NCBI RefSeq assembly: GCF_020782875.1 | Contig: NZ_JAJGBN010000008.1 | Span: 1-64,000 of the forward strand | Length of the DNA stretch: 64,000 nt | Source of the DNA: Allomuricauda sp. M10 | Lineage (GTDB): Bacteria > Bacteroidota > Bacteroidia > Flavobacteriales > Flavobacteriaceae | Direction of reading: 5' to 3' | In this document: in pieces, positions 1 through 8,347 of the stretch | Layout of the letters: every line of letters begins with the position of its first letter | Numbering within the stretch: position 1 is the stretch's first letter | The notes under the pieces: model-generated | Databases searched by the model: none | What the model was told of the DNA's origin: nothing | The model's input: only the letters and a program-made list of their open reading frames with translations | Translations under genes and position numbers: made by a program

Positions 1-78
1 TATTCTAATACCGAGTCAATCTCATTAAATCAATCCTCTCTCGGCTTTGTCCACATAACCTTATCGGTTAAGCGGCTG

Positions 79-108
79 CAAATGTACAACTGTTTTTTAA
101 ACCAGCAA
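79..108 (-). promoter_or_regulatory. leftward promoter unit 1
   Basis: On the minus strand this reads TTG (108-106), a 19-base spacer, then TACATTTG (86-79), an exact match to the Bacteroidota housekeeping form TTG-N19-TAnnTTTG. It is the unit closest to the window edge. The transcribed gene is outside the window. Confidence 0.7.
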
Positions 109-202
109 GCTTTTTTAAAAATATTTTCAAGCTTTTTCTTTATCTCAAAACAATCATTTTACAAGAACTTTTTCCCAAAACACCTCGGTGTTTTTCGGGC
201 TG

Positions 203-233
203 CAAATGTAAAATGCTTTTTTTGATTACACAA
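203..233 (-). promoter_or_regulatory. leftward promoter unit 2
   Basis: Minus-strand TTG (233-231), 20-base spacer, TACATTTG (210-203). The sequence just downstream (minus strand), CAGCCCGAAAAA, is the same as in unit 3, so the units look duplicated. Confidence 0.65.
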
Positions 234-339
234 TGCTTTATTTGATATTTTTTTTCAAGCCTTTCCGACTTATCAAAACAGCATGTCAATGAGCTTTTGT
301 ACTAACCTAAAAACAAACCCTTTGTTGTTTTTCGGGCTG

Positions 340-369
340 CAAATGTAACACGCTTTCCATAATATACAA
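340..369 (-). promoter_or_regulatory. leftward promoter unit 3
   Basis: Minus-strand TTG (369-367), 19-base spacer, TACATTTG (347-340), followed by the CAGCCCGAAAAA flank shared with unit 2. Three strong-looking promoters in series suggest a highly transcribed leftward unit such as an rRNA or tRNA operon; this is inference. Confidence 0.7.
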
Positions 370-549
370 GAGTTTTTTTTGCCTTTGCAGCATATTTACA
401 TTCAAGTCACTGAAAACAAAGCCTATAAAAATACAACTTTTTTTAAAACTTCAAAACAACCAAACCTTTCTTGTAACATCAAGTCGAAAAAGCCAATTAA
501 ATCCACTTTATTCCAAGTAGAATATTCATGCATATATAATGTGTAGGTA

Positions 550-579
550 TTGTAACATCTATACAAGATATTATCTTTG
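550..579 (+). promoter_or_regulatory. thrS promoter
   Basis: TTG at 550-552, 19-base spacer, TATCTTTG at 572-579: an exact match to the Bacteroidota consensus. The -7 box ends 35 bases before the thrS ATG, so a short untranslated leader is expected. Confidence 0.75.
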
Positions 580-614
580 TCCTCTCCAAAGTAAAACTTA
601 GAAGTTTAAACCAC

Positions 615-2555
615 ATGATAAAGATCACACTACCAGATGGTGCTGTAAAAGAAGTAGAAAAGGGAACTACGCCCATGGGCATTGCCAAAGGTATCAGTGA
701 AGGCTTGGCCAGAAATGTTATTTCAGCCAAATTCAATGATACAACTGTGGAGACCACAACCCCTTTAACGGAAAATGGCTCCCTTACCTTATATACATGG
801 AACGATGATGAGGGAAAAAAAGCTTTCTGGCATTCCACATCGCATGTGGTGGCTCAAGCTTTGGAGGAAATGTACCCAGGCATTAAGCTGACCATTGGGC
901 CAGCTATTGACAGCGGGTTTTATTATGATGTTGATTTTGGTGACCAATCCATCTCAGAAAAGGATTTACCCGAAATTGAAAAGAAAGCCTTGGAAATTGC
1001 CCGCGGGAAGTTTGACTACAACATGAGGAGCGTTTCCAAAGCAGATGCCCTTAACTATTACAAGAACCAAGGCAATGAATATAAGGTAGAGCTTATTGAA
1101 AACCTGGAGGACGGAACCATTACCTTTTGCGACCATAGCACCTTTACCGACCTTTGTCGTGGTGGACACATTCCAAACACCGGAATCATAAAAGCCATAA
1201 AGTTGTTGAGCGTTGCCGGGGCCTATTGGCGTGGTGATGAAAAAAACAAACAATTGACCAGGGTATATGGTATTTCTTTTCCTAAGCAAAAAGAGCTGAC
1301 CGATTACCTTGAACTTTTGGAAGAGGCAAAAAAAAGGGACCACCGTAAATTAGGTAAAGAACTGGAACTTTTTACGTTCTCACAGAAAGTAGGACAAGGC
1401 CTTCCTTTGTGGTTGCCCAAGGGTGCAGCACTAAGGGAACGTTTGGAACAGTTTTTAAAGAAGGCACAAAAGAAGGCCGGTTATGAAATGGTGGTCACTC
1501 CCCATATCGGGCAAAAAGAATTGTATGTTACTTCTGGGCATTATGCCAAATATGGTGCAGATAGCTTTCAACCTATACGTACCCCAAAAGAAGATGAGGA
1601 GTTTTTATTGAAACCGATGAACTGTCCGCATCACTGCGAAATCTACAACAGTCATCCATTCAGTTATAAAGATTTGCCAAAACGTTATGCTGAATTCGGT
1701 ACTGTATATAGGTATGAACAAAGTGGGGAGTTACACGGTCTTACCCGTGTACGAGGGTTTACGCAGGATGATGCCCACATTTTTTGCACCAACGAACAGT
1801 TGAACGACGAGTTCAAAAATGTCATCGACCTTACCTTATATGTATTGAATTCTTTGGGCTTCAATAATTTTACGGCCCAGGTTTCGGTACGCGACTTGGA
1901 ACATCCTGAAAAATACATAGGAAATGCCGAGGATTGGGAGAAAGCTGAACAGGCCATTATTGATGCAGCTGAGGAAAAAGGATTGAAATATGTGGTTGAA
2001 AGTGGTGAAGCCGCTTTTTACGGACCAAAGCTCGACTTTATGGTGAAGGATGCCCTTGGCCGTAACTGGCAGTTGGGTACCATTCAGGTTGATTATAACC
2101 TACCGAAACGTTTTGACCTTACCTATAAAGGAAGTGACAATGAATTGCACCGCCCCGTTATGATCCACCGAGCACCTTTTGGCAGTATGGAGCGTTTTGT
2201 GGCGTTATTGCTGGAACACACTGGGGGCAACTTCCCGCTGTGGCTCATTCCGGTACAAGCTATTGTATTGCCCGTCAGTGAGAAACATGAAAAATATGCC
2301 GAAAAAGTTTTGAATTCACTAGAAAATAACGAAATTCGCGCGCTCATTGATAAGAGGAATGAAACGGTAGGGAAAAAAATCCGTGAGGCAGAACTCAAAA
2401 AAATCCCGTTCATGTTGATCGTCGGGGAGCAGGAAGAAGCTTCCGGAACCATATCGGTAAGAAGACATGGAGGAGAGGATTTGGGCAGCCTGAGCACCGA
2501 TACATTTTCCGACTTGGTATCTACTGAAATAAATAGTACCTTAAAGTCGTTCTAA
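615..2555 (+). CDS. thrS: threonine--tRNA ligase
   Basis: Cytosolic class II aminoacyl-tRNA synthetase that charges tRNA-Thr. The 646-residue length fits full-length bacterial ThrRS. In order it shows a TGS domain (about 1-60), an editing domain with the HSTSH motif and the CDHSTF/CRGGH region, the catalytic core with the zinc-binding MNCPHHC segment, motif 2 ([17 protein letters not shown]) and motif 3 (APFGSMERF), and a C-terminal anticodon-binding domain. The ATG at 615 lies 35 bases after a perfect promoter and gives the usual MIKITLPDG start. It heads a cluster with infC, rpmI and rplT, a widely conserved translation operon ending at the terminator at 3861. Confidence 0.98.
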   Translation: MIKITLPDGAVKEVEKGTTPMGIAKGISEGLARNVISAKFNDTTVETTTPLTENGSLTLYTWNDDEGKKAFWHSTSHVVAQALEEMYPGIKLTIGPAIDSGFYYDVDFGDQSISEKDLPEIEKKALEIARGKFDYNMRSVSKADALNYYKNQGNEYKVELIENLEDGTITFCDHSTFTDLCRGGHIPNTGIIKAIKLLSVAGAYWRGDEKNKQLTRVYGISFPKQKELTDYLELLEEAKKRDHRKLGKELELFTFSQKVGQGLPLWLPKGAALRERLEQFLKKAQKKAGYEMVVTPHIGQKELYVTSGHYAKYGADSFQPIRTPKEDEEFLLKPMNCPHHCEIYNSHPFSYKDLPKRYAEFGTVYRYEQSGELHGLTRVRGFTQDDAHIFCTNEQLNDEFKNVIDLTLYVLNSLGFNNFTAQVSVRDLEHPEKYIGNAEDWEKAEQAIIDAAEEKGLKYVVESGEAAFYGPKLDFMVKDALGRNWQLGTIQVDYNLPKRFDLTYKGSDNELHRPVMIHRAPFGSMERFVALLLEHTGGNFPLWLIPVQAIVLPVSEKHEKYAEKVLNSLENNEIRALIDKRNETVGKKIREAELKKIPFMLIVGEQEEASGTISVRRHGGEDLGSLSTDTFSDLVSTEINSTLKSF

Positions 2556-2584
2556 AAATCAAGTTTAACTAAAAAGTATACGTC

Positions 2585-3142
2585 ATAGCAATACGAAGAA
2601 AATTTAAGCCCCAACCACAGAGGGAAAACAAAAACCCTCACAATATCAATGAAAAAATTAAAGCCCGCGAAGTAAGGTTGGTGGGCGATAATGTGGAGAT
2701 GGGTGTTTACCCCATTGCAAGAGCAATGGAAATGGCCAACGAACAGGAATTGGATTTGGTGGAAATTTCACCTAATGCCAATCCTCCCGTTTGTAAGATT
2801 ATCGATTACAAAAAGTTCCTTTACGAACAAAAGAAAAGGGACAAAGCCCTAAAGGCCAAGGCAACCAAAGTTATCATCAAGGAAATTAGGTTTGGTCCAC
2901 AGACGGATGACCATGATTATGACTTCAAGAAGCGACATGCAGAAAAATTCTTGAAGGAAGGTGCCAAACTGAAAGCCTATGTGTTCTTTAAGGGACGTTC
3001 CATCGTTTACAAGGACCAAGGTGAAATTTTGTTGCTCAAACTAGCCCAAGAATTGGAAGAATGGGGCAAAGTGGAGCAAATGCCTAAATTGGAAGGAAAG
3101 CGTATGACCATGTTCATCGCTCCCAAGCCAAACAAGAAATAA
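2585..3142 (+). CDS. infC: translation initiation factor IF-3, non-AUG start
   Basis: IF-3 binds the 30S subunit, prevents premature 50S joining and checks start-codon choice. The frame stays open upstream of the first TTG (2678) back to a stop at 2570-2572, and those extra codons encode the typical Bacteroidota IF-3 N-terminus ([13 protein letters not shown], then [11 protein letters not shown]). There is no ATG, GTG or TTG before the AIRRK segment. The codon directly in front of Ala is ATA at 2585, so the gene most likely starts at an AUA codon, giving 185 residues, normal for the family. E. coli infC uses AUU for autoregulation; the same logic probably applies here. A start at 2678 would remove about 31 conserved residues. 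The gap to thrS is 29 bases. Confidence 0.93.
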   Translation: MAIRRKFKPQPQRENKNPHNINEKIKAREVRLVGDNVEMGVYPIARAMEMANEQELDLVEISPNANPPVCKIIDYKKFLYEQKKRDKALKAKATKVIIKEIRFGPQTDDHDYDFKKRHAEKFLKEGAKLKAYVFFKGRSIVYKDQGEILLLKLAQELEEWGKVEQMPKLEGKRMTMFIAPKPNKK

Positions 3143-3196
3143 AAAATACTGAACCATTGTTCAGCATAATAATAAGCGGAGTTAAAAACTAGGAAA

Positions 3197-3394
3197 ATGC
3201 CTAAGATGAAAACAAAATCCAGTGCCAAAAAGCGTTTTAAGCTTACCGGTTCTGGTAAAATCAAGAGAAAGCACGCTTTTAAGAGTCACATCTTGACCAA
3301 AAAGTCTAAAAAGCGTAAGCTAAAGCTGACTCATTCCACGTTGGTGCACCCATCAGATGAGAACAGCGTATTGGAACAATTGCGTTTAAAATAA
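3197..3394 (+). CDS. rpmI: 50S ribosomal protein L35
   Basis: Small basic protein of the large ribosomal subunit, 65 residues, as usual for L35. It begins [20 protein letters not shown], with the K/R-rich stretch [25 protein letters not shown] pattern characteristic of the family. It lies between infC (54-base gap) and rplT, the standard IF3-L35-L20 order, which supports co-transcription from the thrS promoter. Confidence 0.97.
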   Translation: MPKMKTKSSAKKRFKLTGSGKIKRKHAFKSHILTKKSKKRKLKLTHSTLVHPSDENSVLEQLRLK

Positions 3395-3442
3395 TTGTTC
3401 AATCGGTACATTATTTATTAACCCTGGAGTTAGGCCATTAAA

Positions 3443-3459
3443 GTTCCCGTTTTTGGGAC
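3443..3459 (+). promoter_or_regulatory. hairpin in rpmI-rplT spacer
   Basis: GTTCC at 3443-3447 can pair with GGGAC at 3455-3459 around a T-rich loop, 26 bases before the L20 start. In other bacteria L20 represses its own operon by binding leader RNA; whether this hairpin takes part is unknown. It is short and could be chance. Confidence 0.3.
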
Positions 3460-3484
3460 GCCTACTACAAAAAAATGAAACATT

Positions 3485-3829
3485 ATGCCAAGATCAGTAA
3501 ATTCAGTTGCTTCACGCGCTAGGAGAAAAAAAGTGATGAAGCAGGCCAAAGGTTACTTTGGAAGACGTAAAAACGTTTGGACAGTAGCCAAAAATGCGGT
3601 AGAAAAAGCAATGCTATATGCTTACCGCGATAGAAAGACCAAAAAACGTAACTTCCGTTCCCTATGGATTACCCGTATCAACGCCGGTACCAGATTGCAC
3701 GGAATGTCTTACTCTCAATTCATGGGAAAAATCAAATCCAACGGAATCGAACTTAACAGAAAAGTTCTTGCGGATTTGGCCATGAACCACCCTGATGCCT
3801 TCAAGGCCATCGTGGAAAGAGTAAAATAA
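3485..3829 (+). CDS. rplT: 50S ribosomal protein L20
   Basis: Large-subunit assembly protein that binds 23S rRNA early in assembly. The 114-residue length and the landmarks [28 protein letters not shown] and [18 protein letters not shown] are diagnostic for L20. It is the last gene of the thrS-infC-rpmI-rplT run and is followed within 32 bases by a strong intrinsic terminator. L20 is the usual autoregulator of infC-rpmI-rplT operons. Confidence 0.98.
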   Translation: MPRSVNSVASRARRKKVMKQAKGYFGRRKNVWTVAKNAVEKAMLYAYRDRKTKKRNFRSLWITRINAGTRLHGMSYSQFMGKIKSNGIELNRKVLADLAMNHPDAFKAIVERVK

Positions 3830-3860
3830 AAATCAATATAAACTTACCCCGCTTATTAAA

Positions 3861-3886
3861 AATCCCGCCTAGTGCGGGATTTTTTA
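3861..3886 (+). terminator. intrinsic terminator of the thrS-rplT operon
   Basis: AATCCCGC (3861-3868), a 5-base loop, and GCGGGATT (3874-3881) form an 8-bp stem running directly into a T-tract. It lies 32 bases after the rplT stop. Confidence 0.9.
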
Positions 3887-4033
3887 TTTCTAGCCTAAAA
3901 CTGGTTGACACGAATTATTCGAATTGGCTCTAATGCATCTGCCTTTCTTTCTGCAAAAATTAGAAGAACAAAAAAATTATACTCAACTTCAACTAATTGA
4001 ATTGTTTATTGAAAATTGTACATTGACGATTGC

Positions 4034-4462
4034 TTACAGTCCAAAAGCAGTGATGACCAACCTTCTTCCTGAGGCGTGGTTGCGGTGTTCACAAAGATAA
4101 ATTCCCTGCCAAATTCCCATATTCAATCGTCCACGAGTAATCGGAATCTGAACCGAGGCTCCCATCAAAGATGCCTTGATATGTGCAGGCATATCATCTG
4201 GCCCTTCGTAATTGTGCACATAATAAGGAGCGTTCTCGGGTACCATCTTATTCATATGACTTTCAAAATCCGTACGAACGGTTGGATCGGCATTTTCATT
4301 GATCGTTAAACTGGCAGATGTATGTTTGATGAATACCTGTAACATTCCCGTTTCAATTTTACTGATCTCTAGCAATGACTCCAAAACGGTTTCCGTGATT
4401 AAATGAAAGCCTCGCTTGAAGGGTCTCAATTGTATTTCCTTTTGATAAAATTGCATGGTCAT
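4034..4462 (-). CDS. YjbQ-family protein (secondary thiamine-phosphate synthase type, UPF0047)
   Basis: Small cytosolic enzyme family; some members can complement thiamine-phosphate synthase loss, but the physiological role is unsettled. The 142-residue product carries the family signatures IKHTSASLTINENADP, a central PYYVHNYEGPDDMPAHIK region, and the C-terminal GIWQGIYLCEHR. I chose ATG 4462 (MTMQFYQKE); a second ATG lies at 4456. The frame is open much further upstream, but that part runs antisense through the HAD gene, is low-complexity and is not conserved-looking. It is divergent from the HAD hydrolase with about 95 bases between. Confidence 0.85.
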   Translation of the reverse strand: MTMQFYQKEIQLRPFKRGFHLITETVLESLLEISKIETGMLQVFIKHTSASLTINENADPTVRTDFESHMNKMVPENAPYYVHNYEGPDDMPAHIKASLMGASVQIPITRGRLNMGIWQGIYLCEHRNHASGRRLVITAFGL

Positions 4463-4530
4463 GGTACTGGTTCCGCACGAAAATAATACAAACTTTACCA
4501 AACAACCATGATTCTTTGATTGGAAGGGAA

Positions 4531-4538
4531 TACCTTTG
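4531..4538 (+). promoter_or_regulatory. -7 box for HAD hydrolase gene
   Basis: TACCTTTG matches TAnnTTTG and lies 18 bases before the ATG at 4557. It overlaps the upstream in-frame TTG (4536), which argues against that TTG as the start codon. I do not see a clean -33 TTG at the right spacing. Confidence 0.45.
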
Positions 4539-4556
4539 CAGCTTAATTTTTTTAGC

Positions 4557-5348
4557 ATGGACCTATCACAGATAAAAATGGTTGTTTCCGACATGGACGG
4601 CACTTTGTTGAATTCCAACCACGAAGTGAGCCCACGTTTCTTTGAAATTTTCAAAGAACTGCAAAAAAGGAACATCACCTTTGTTGCCGCCAGCGGAAGA
4701 CAATACCACAGTATGGTGGACAAGTTGGATTCCATTAAGGATGAGATTATTGTGATAGCCGAAAATGGCGCCTTGGTAAAACAACAGGGGAAAGTTTTGC
4801 TTACCACCCCTATTGATGGGTCTGAAGTAAACCGCATTTTGGAAACCGTAGCCCCTTTGGAAAATGTACACCCGGTACTCTGTTGCCAGAACAACGCCTT
4901 TGTGTGTGGGGATTCTGATGCCTTCATCACCATGTTGAAGGAATATTACTCCGAATTTCAGATAGTAAGAGACCAATCCCGAGTAGATGAAGAAGTCCTA
5001 AAAATTGCCATTTATCATTTTGAAAGCTCAGAAAGGTTCATATATCCGGCAGTGAAACATTTGGAAAGTGAACTGAAGGTAAAAGTATCCGGGGCCAATT
5101 GGGTAGACGTATCCGACATGAACGCTCACAAAGGTTATGCCTTGCAAAAAGTGATGGAGCAGCACAATGTAGCGCCCCACGAGATTATTGTTTTCGGGGA
5201 TTACAATAATGACCTAGAAATGTTGGAACTTTCCGAATATAGTTTTGCGATGGCAAATGCCCACCCCAATGTGCTAAAAGCAGCCAAATACAAAACCACT
5301 AGCAACAACGATTTTGGCGTAGAACGGATTTTGGAAAAATTACTCTAG
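4557..5348 (+). CDS. HAD-superfamily (Cof-type) phosphatase
   Basis: Probable cytosolic sugar-phosphate or nucleotide-related phosphatase of the Cof/YbiV class (HAD-IIB). Motif I is DMDGTLL near residue 12, where the first Asp is the nucleophile; motif II is ASGR; motif IV is FGDYNNDLEML near the C-terminus; the cap domain lies between. The 263-residue length is typical. ATG 4557 gives MDLSQIKMVVSDMDGT, right after the -7 box. The 3' end overlaps the convergent secreted-protein gene by 4 bases. The substrate cannot be told from sequence. Confidence 0.88.
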   Translation: MDLSQIKMVVSDMDGTLLNSNHEVSPRFFEIFKELQKRNITFVAASGRQYHSMVDKLDSIKDEIIVIAENGALVKQQGKVLLTTPIDGSEVNRILETVAPLENVHPVLCCQNNAFVCGDSDAFITMLKEYYSEFQIVRDQSRVDEEVLKIAIYHFESSERFIYPAVKHLESELKVKVSGANWVDVSDMNAHKGYALQKVMEQHNVAPHEIIVFGDYNNDLEMLELSEYSFAMANAHPNVLKAAKYKTTSNNDFGVERILEKLL

Positions 5349-6655
5349 GTTTTCTGCTTTTTCTTCCTTGCGGCGGGGAATAAAACATTGTTCAATATCA
5401 AACGATAGCCCGGCGAAGTGGGATGCAGGTCCAGTTCCGTTTTGGGGTCCCCTACCCTGTGTTGGTAATCTTCGGGATCATGGCCTCCATAAAACGTAAA
5501 AAAGCCCTTCCCTTTTATGCCATGTATATAACGGGCCTCTCCATTGATCTTGTTTTCACCCAAAACCATTACCGTCGGTTTAATTTCATCCCTAGTAAAG
5601 GCCGTAGTCTGCCCCATAAAGCCTTTCACCAAACTGGTATGGTTCTGCGTTAACATGGTAGGCACGGGATCCCATTTGGCCGAAAATTCCATCAATGAAA
5701 AATAATCGGATTCCTTTTGAACGTTGCCACGCCTGTTGGTCATATCTATGGAAGAAAACTCATAACGCAATGGGTTCCGTTCAAGAATAAAATTGGTAAA
5801 TGCAAAAGTGTTTCCAAAATCGAGTTTAGCCTGATAATTGGCATCCGAGGGATCCCCATCGAACATAGGTTCGCAGATGTCCACATTTTCGGCGGCCAAA
5901 GCAATGTCAAAACTGTCGGTTGCAGAACACATGGCGAACATGAACCCGCCACCTATTACATAATTCCTAATCTTTAGGGCTACAGCCAACTTCTCATCGG
6001 ACACTTTGGAAAAGCCTAATTTTTGGGCCAATGCCTCAGCATCTTCCTTGGCTTCAATATACCAAGGCGCGGAACGGTAATGTCCATAAAACCGTCCGTA
6101 TTGACCCGTAAAGTCTTCATGATGTAGGTGCAACCAATCGTACAAAGCCAATTTATCTCCCAAAACTTCCTCATCATAAATGGTGGTATAGGGAATTTCG
6201 GCATAAGTAAGCACCATGGTAACGGCATCGTCCCAAGGTTGGTTTTCCTTTGGGGAATACACCGCAATCTGAGGGGCTTTTTCCAAGACTACAGCATCTT
6301 GGTTTTGCGATGGACTGCTGATTTCATCCAAAATCTGTTCTGCCTGCCCATCAGTTAATACTTCAAAAGAAACTCCCCTGATCTGGCATTCCTTTCGTAT
6401 GGCATCTCCATCAGGTAACAAAAAAGAACCTCCGCGGTAGTTGAGCAACCATTGTACTTTTTGTTGTTTGGAAAGCACCCAATAGGTAATTCCGTATGCT
6501 TTCAAGTGATTTTCCTGGCCTTCGGCATCCATAGGAATAAGAATGACGGAGGCGAAGGACTGCAATGAAAATAAAAAAACAAGAAAAAGAAGACCTCTCG
6601 ACTTCGCTCGAGGCGACAAAAGTTGAAGTATTTTAGAACGGTACGTCGTTATCAT
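5345..6655 (-). CDS. conserved secreted protein (often labelled asparagine synthetase B in Flavobacteriia)
   Basis: Protein of about 436 residues with a hydrophobic export segment (LLFLVFLFSLQSFAS), then SVILIPMDAEGQ, AYGITYWVL and LNYRGGSFLLPD. I recall this as a conserved flavobacterial family whose database label is asparagine synthetase B, but I see neither an N-terminal Cys glutaminase nor a PP-loop, so that label looks wrong. The function is unknown; envelope or periplasm is likely. Possible ATG starts are 6664 and 6655, both inside the 3' end of dnaB, so the genes overlap. A REP-like palindrome (6594-6613) encodes part of the signal-peptide n-region, so the N-terminus may have been remodelled. 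Confidence 0.75.
   Translation of the reverse strand: MITTYRSKILQLLSPRAKSRGLLFLVFLFSLQSFASVILIPMDAEGQENHLKAYGITYWVLSKQQKVQWLLNYRGGSFLLPDGDAIRKECQIRGVSFEVLTDGQAEQILDEISSPSQNQDAVVLEKAPQIAVYSPKENQPWDDAVTMVLTYAEIPYTTIYDEEVLGDKLALYDWLHLHHEDFTGQYGRFYGHYRSAPWYIEAKEDAEALAQKLGFSKVSDEKLAVALKIRNYVIGGGFMFAMCSATDSFDIALAAENVDICEPMFDGDPSDANYQAKLDFGNTFAFTNFILERNPLRYEFSSIDMTNRRGNVQKESDYFSLMEFSAKWDPVPTMLTQNHTSLVKGFMGQTTAFTRDEIKPTVMVLGENKINGEARYIHGIKGKGFFTFYGGHDPEDYQHRVGDPKTELDLHPTSPGYRLILNNVLFPAARKKKQKT
6594..6613. repeat. REP-like palindrome in coding sequence
   Basis: CCTCTCGACTTCGCTCGAGG contains CTCGA and TCGAG arms around a 6-base centre. Words of this type (TCGAGCGAAGTCGAGA) are familiar as dispersed short palindromes in Flavobacteriia. 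Here it is read as SPRAKSRG in the signal-peptide region of the secreted-protein gene. Only one copy was found in this window, so repeat status rests on recollection. Confidence 0.5.
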
Positions 6656-8180
6656 CTGGGTCATCGTCACTGTTCATTGCGCTGCCAAATGCTTCGTTCG
6701 CACTAGGGAACTTTGGCGTTGCAAAGGGATTTTCTTCGTCCGCATTCATCTTCGATTGGAATTCGAATGGGGAATCAAAGTCATCCAAGTTATCAAATTT
6801 ACCCAGAGCACCCACAAATTTTAACCTAATATTATCCAGACCACCATTACGGTGCTTGGCCACAATGAACTCCGCTTGACCTTGGGTAGGGGTGCGTTCC
6901 TCATCGTCCCATTCGTCAATTTTATAGTATTCTGGCCTGTAGATAAAGGATACAATATCCGCATCCTGTTCAATGGCACCGGATTCCCTAAGGTCGGAAA
7001 GGATCGGGCGTTTGCTGCCACCACGGGTCTCCACTGCCCTTGAAAGCTGTGAAAGGGCAATGACCGGAACATCCAATTCTTTGGCCAAAGCTTTCAGGTT
7101 ACGGGAAATGGTGGAAATCTCCTGTTCACGGTTACCTCCTTTTTGGCTACCACCTGCCGTCATCAACTGCAAGTAATCGATGATTATAAGCTTTATTTTA
7201 TGTTGCGAAGCCAATCGGCGTGCTTTGGCACGTAGGTCGAAAATGGAAAGTGAAGGAGTATCATCAATGAACAAAGGCGCTTTTTCCAAGGCTTTTACCT
7301 TTACGTTCAATTGCTCCCACTCGTGTTTTTCCAATTTACCGGTCCTCAATTTTTCTGAAGAAAGTCCAGTTTCCGAAGAAATTAAACGGGTAATCAACTG
7401 TACCGATGACATCTCCAAGGAGAAAAAAGCAACTCCATTACCTGAATTAACGGCAATATTACGCGCCATAGACAATGTCAATGCCGTTTTACCCATACCT
7501 GGCCTTGCCGCCACAATGATCAAATCACTTGGTTGCCAACCAGAAGTCAACCGATCTAGCTTGTCAAAGCCGGATGGGATTCCGCTTAGCCCTTCTTTGT
7601 TGGAAATTTCCTCAATTTTCTTTTTGGCTTGGATCACCAAGTTTTGCGCTGTCTCTGCAGAACGCTTCAAATTACCTTGGGTTACCTCGTACAGCTTTGC
7701 TTCTGCGTTATCCAACAAATCGAAAACATCGGTGGAATCGCTATAAGCGTCCTCAATAATTTCACTGGAAATTTTAATGAGGCTCCTTTGAATATACTTT
7801 TGGAGAATAATCCTGGCGTGGAACTCAATATGCGCCGAAGAAGCTACCTTTTGGGTGAGTTTTATGAGATAAAAATCCCCTCCAGCGGCTTCTAGCTTAC
7901 CATCTTTCTTTAATTGCGAGGAAACGGTTAATAAATCCACTGGTTCGGAGGATTCGAACAATTTGAAGATGGCCTCATAAATATATTTGTGGGCATCCTT
8001 GTAGAACACATCCTGATGAAGAATATCGATTACTTCATCCACACCCTTTTTGTCAATCATCATAGCACCCAACACAACCTCCTCTAAATCAACAGCTTGA
8101 GGTGGTATTTTTCCTTTTTCAAGGCTAATAAGAGTAGATTTGTCCACTCGGTGTCCGATGACGGGGCTAGGCTTGTCCAT
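6633..8180 (-). CDS. dnaB: replicative DNA helicase DnaB
   Basis: Hexameric 5'-3' helicase of the replication fork. The 515-residue protein has the N-terminal primase-interacting domain (PQAVDLEEVVLGAMM), the RecA-like domain with Walker A ARPGMGKTA, Walker B LIIIDYLQLM, the H4 region LSQLSRAVETR, and the arginine-rich end FIVAKHRNGG. The C-terminus ends in an acidic tail (DDDPDDNDVPF). There are no inserted intein blocks. ATG 8180 gives MDKPSPVIGHRVDKS. The upstream spacer (8181-8347) holds DnaA-box-like words. The stop overlaps the start region of the downstream secreted-protein gene. Confidence 0.97.
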   Translation of the reverse strand: MDKPSPVIGHRVDKSTLISLEKGKIPPQAVDLEEVVLGAMMIDKKGVDEVIDILHQDVFYKDAHKYIYEAIFKLFESSEPVDLLTVSSQLKKDGKLEAAGGDFYLIKLTQKVASSAHIEFHARIILQKYIQRSLIKISSEIIEDAYSDSTDVFDLLDNAEAKLYEVTQGNLKRSAETAQNLVIQAKKKIEEISNKEGLSGIPSGFDKLDRLTSGWQPSDLIIVAARPGMGKTALTLSMARNIAVNSGNGVAFFSLEMSSVQLITRLISSETGLSSEKLRTGKLEKHEWEQLNVKVKALEKAPLFIDDTPSLSIFDLRAKARRLASQHKIKLIIIDYLQLMTAGGSQKGGNREQEISTISRNLKALAKELDVPVIALSQLSRAVETRGGSKRPILSDLRESGAIEQDADIVSFIYRPEYYKIDEWDDEERTPTQGQAEFIVAKHRNGGLDNIRLKFVGALGKFDNLDDFDSPFEFQSKMNADEENPFATPKFPSANEAFGSAMNSDDDPDDNDVPF

Positions 8181-8233
8181 GAATGCGAAAGTAGCTAATT
8201 AACCTTTAGTTAACTTTAAAATTGACGGAGGCG

Positions 8234-8289
8234 ATTTCCACAGGTACTCAACAAATAAAATGTTGATAACTAAAAATACCTGTTGATAA
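8234..8289. promoter_or_regulatory. DnaA-box-like cluster upstream of dnaB
   Basis: TGTTGATAAC occurs at 8261-8270 and again at 8281-8290, exactly 20 bases apart. On the minus strand each reads TTATCAACA, one mismatch from the DnaA box TTATCCACA. ATTTCCACA at 8234-8242 on the plus strand keeps the TCCACA core. The cluster sits between accA and dnaB, 54-110 bases before dnaB. Confidence 0.45.
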
Positions 8290-8347
8290 CATAAAAAAAA
8301 TGCAGGATTTAACCTAATTCAAAAGGTTAACCTCTGAAAACCATGAC

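Larger units (their letters stand above)
1..614. other. non-coding region upstream of thrS with promoter array
   Basis: No convincing gene lies here. The stretch is AT-rich and holds three leftward promoter-like units (listed separately) and the rightward thrS promoter. Parts of it are duplicated: the segment near 123-157 recurs near 251-284 with the shared words TTTTCAAGC and TCAAAACA, and the downstream flank CGGGCTGCAAATGTA recurs at about 196-210 and 333-347. The left window edge cuts off whatever the leftward promoters serve. Confidence 0.7.

Noticed and set aside
2678..3142. infC starting at TTG 2678
   Set aside because: This would cut about 31 conserved N-terminal residues ([11 protein letters not shown] onward).
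4463..4933. Long open upstream extension of the YjbQ-type gene on the minus strand
   Set aside because: It runs antisense through the HAD hydrolase gene, has the composition of a shadow frame and no conserved motif; YjbQ proteins start at MTMQFYQKE.
5345..6655. Calling the secreted protein asparagine synthetase B
   Set aside because: No N-terminal Cys glutaminase, no PP-loop motif, and an export signal is present; the label is a database habit.
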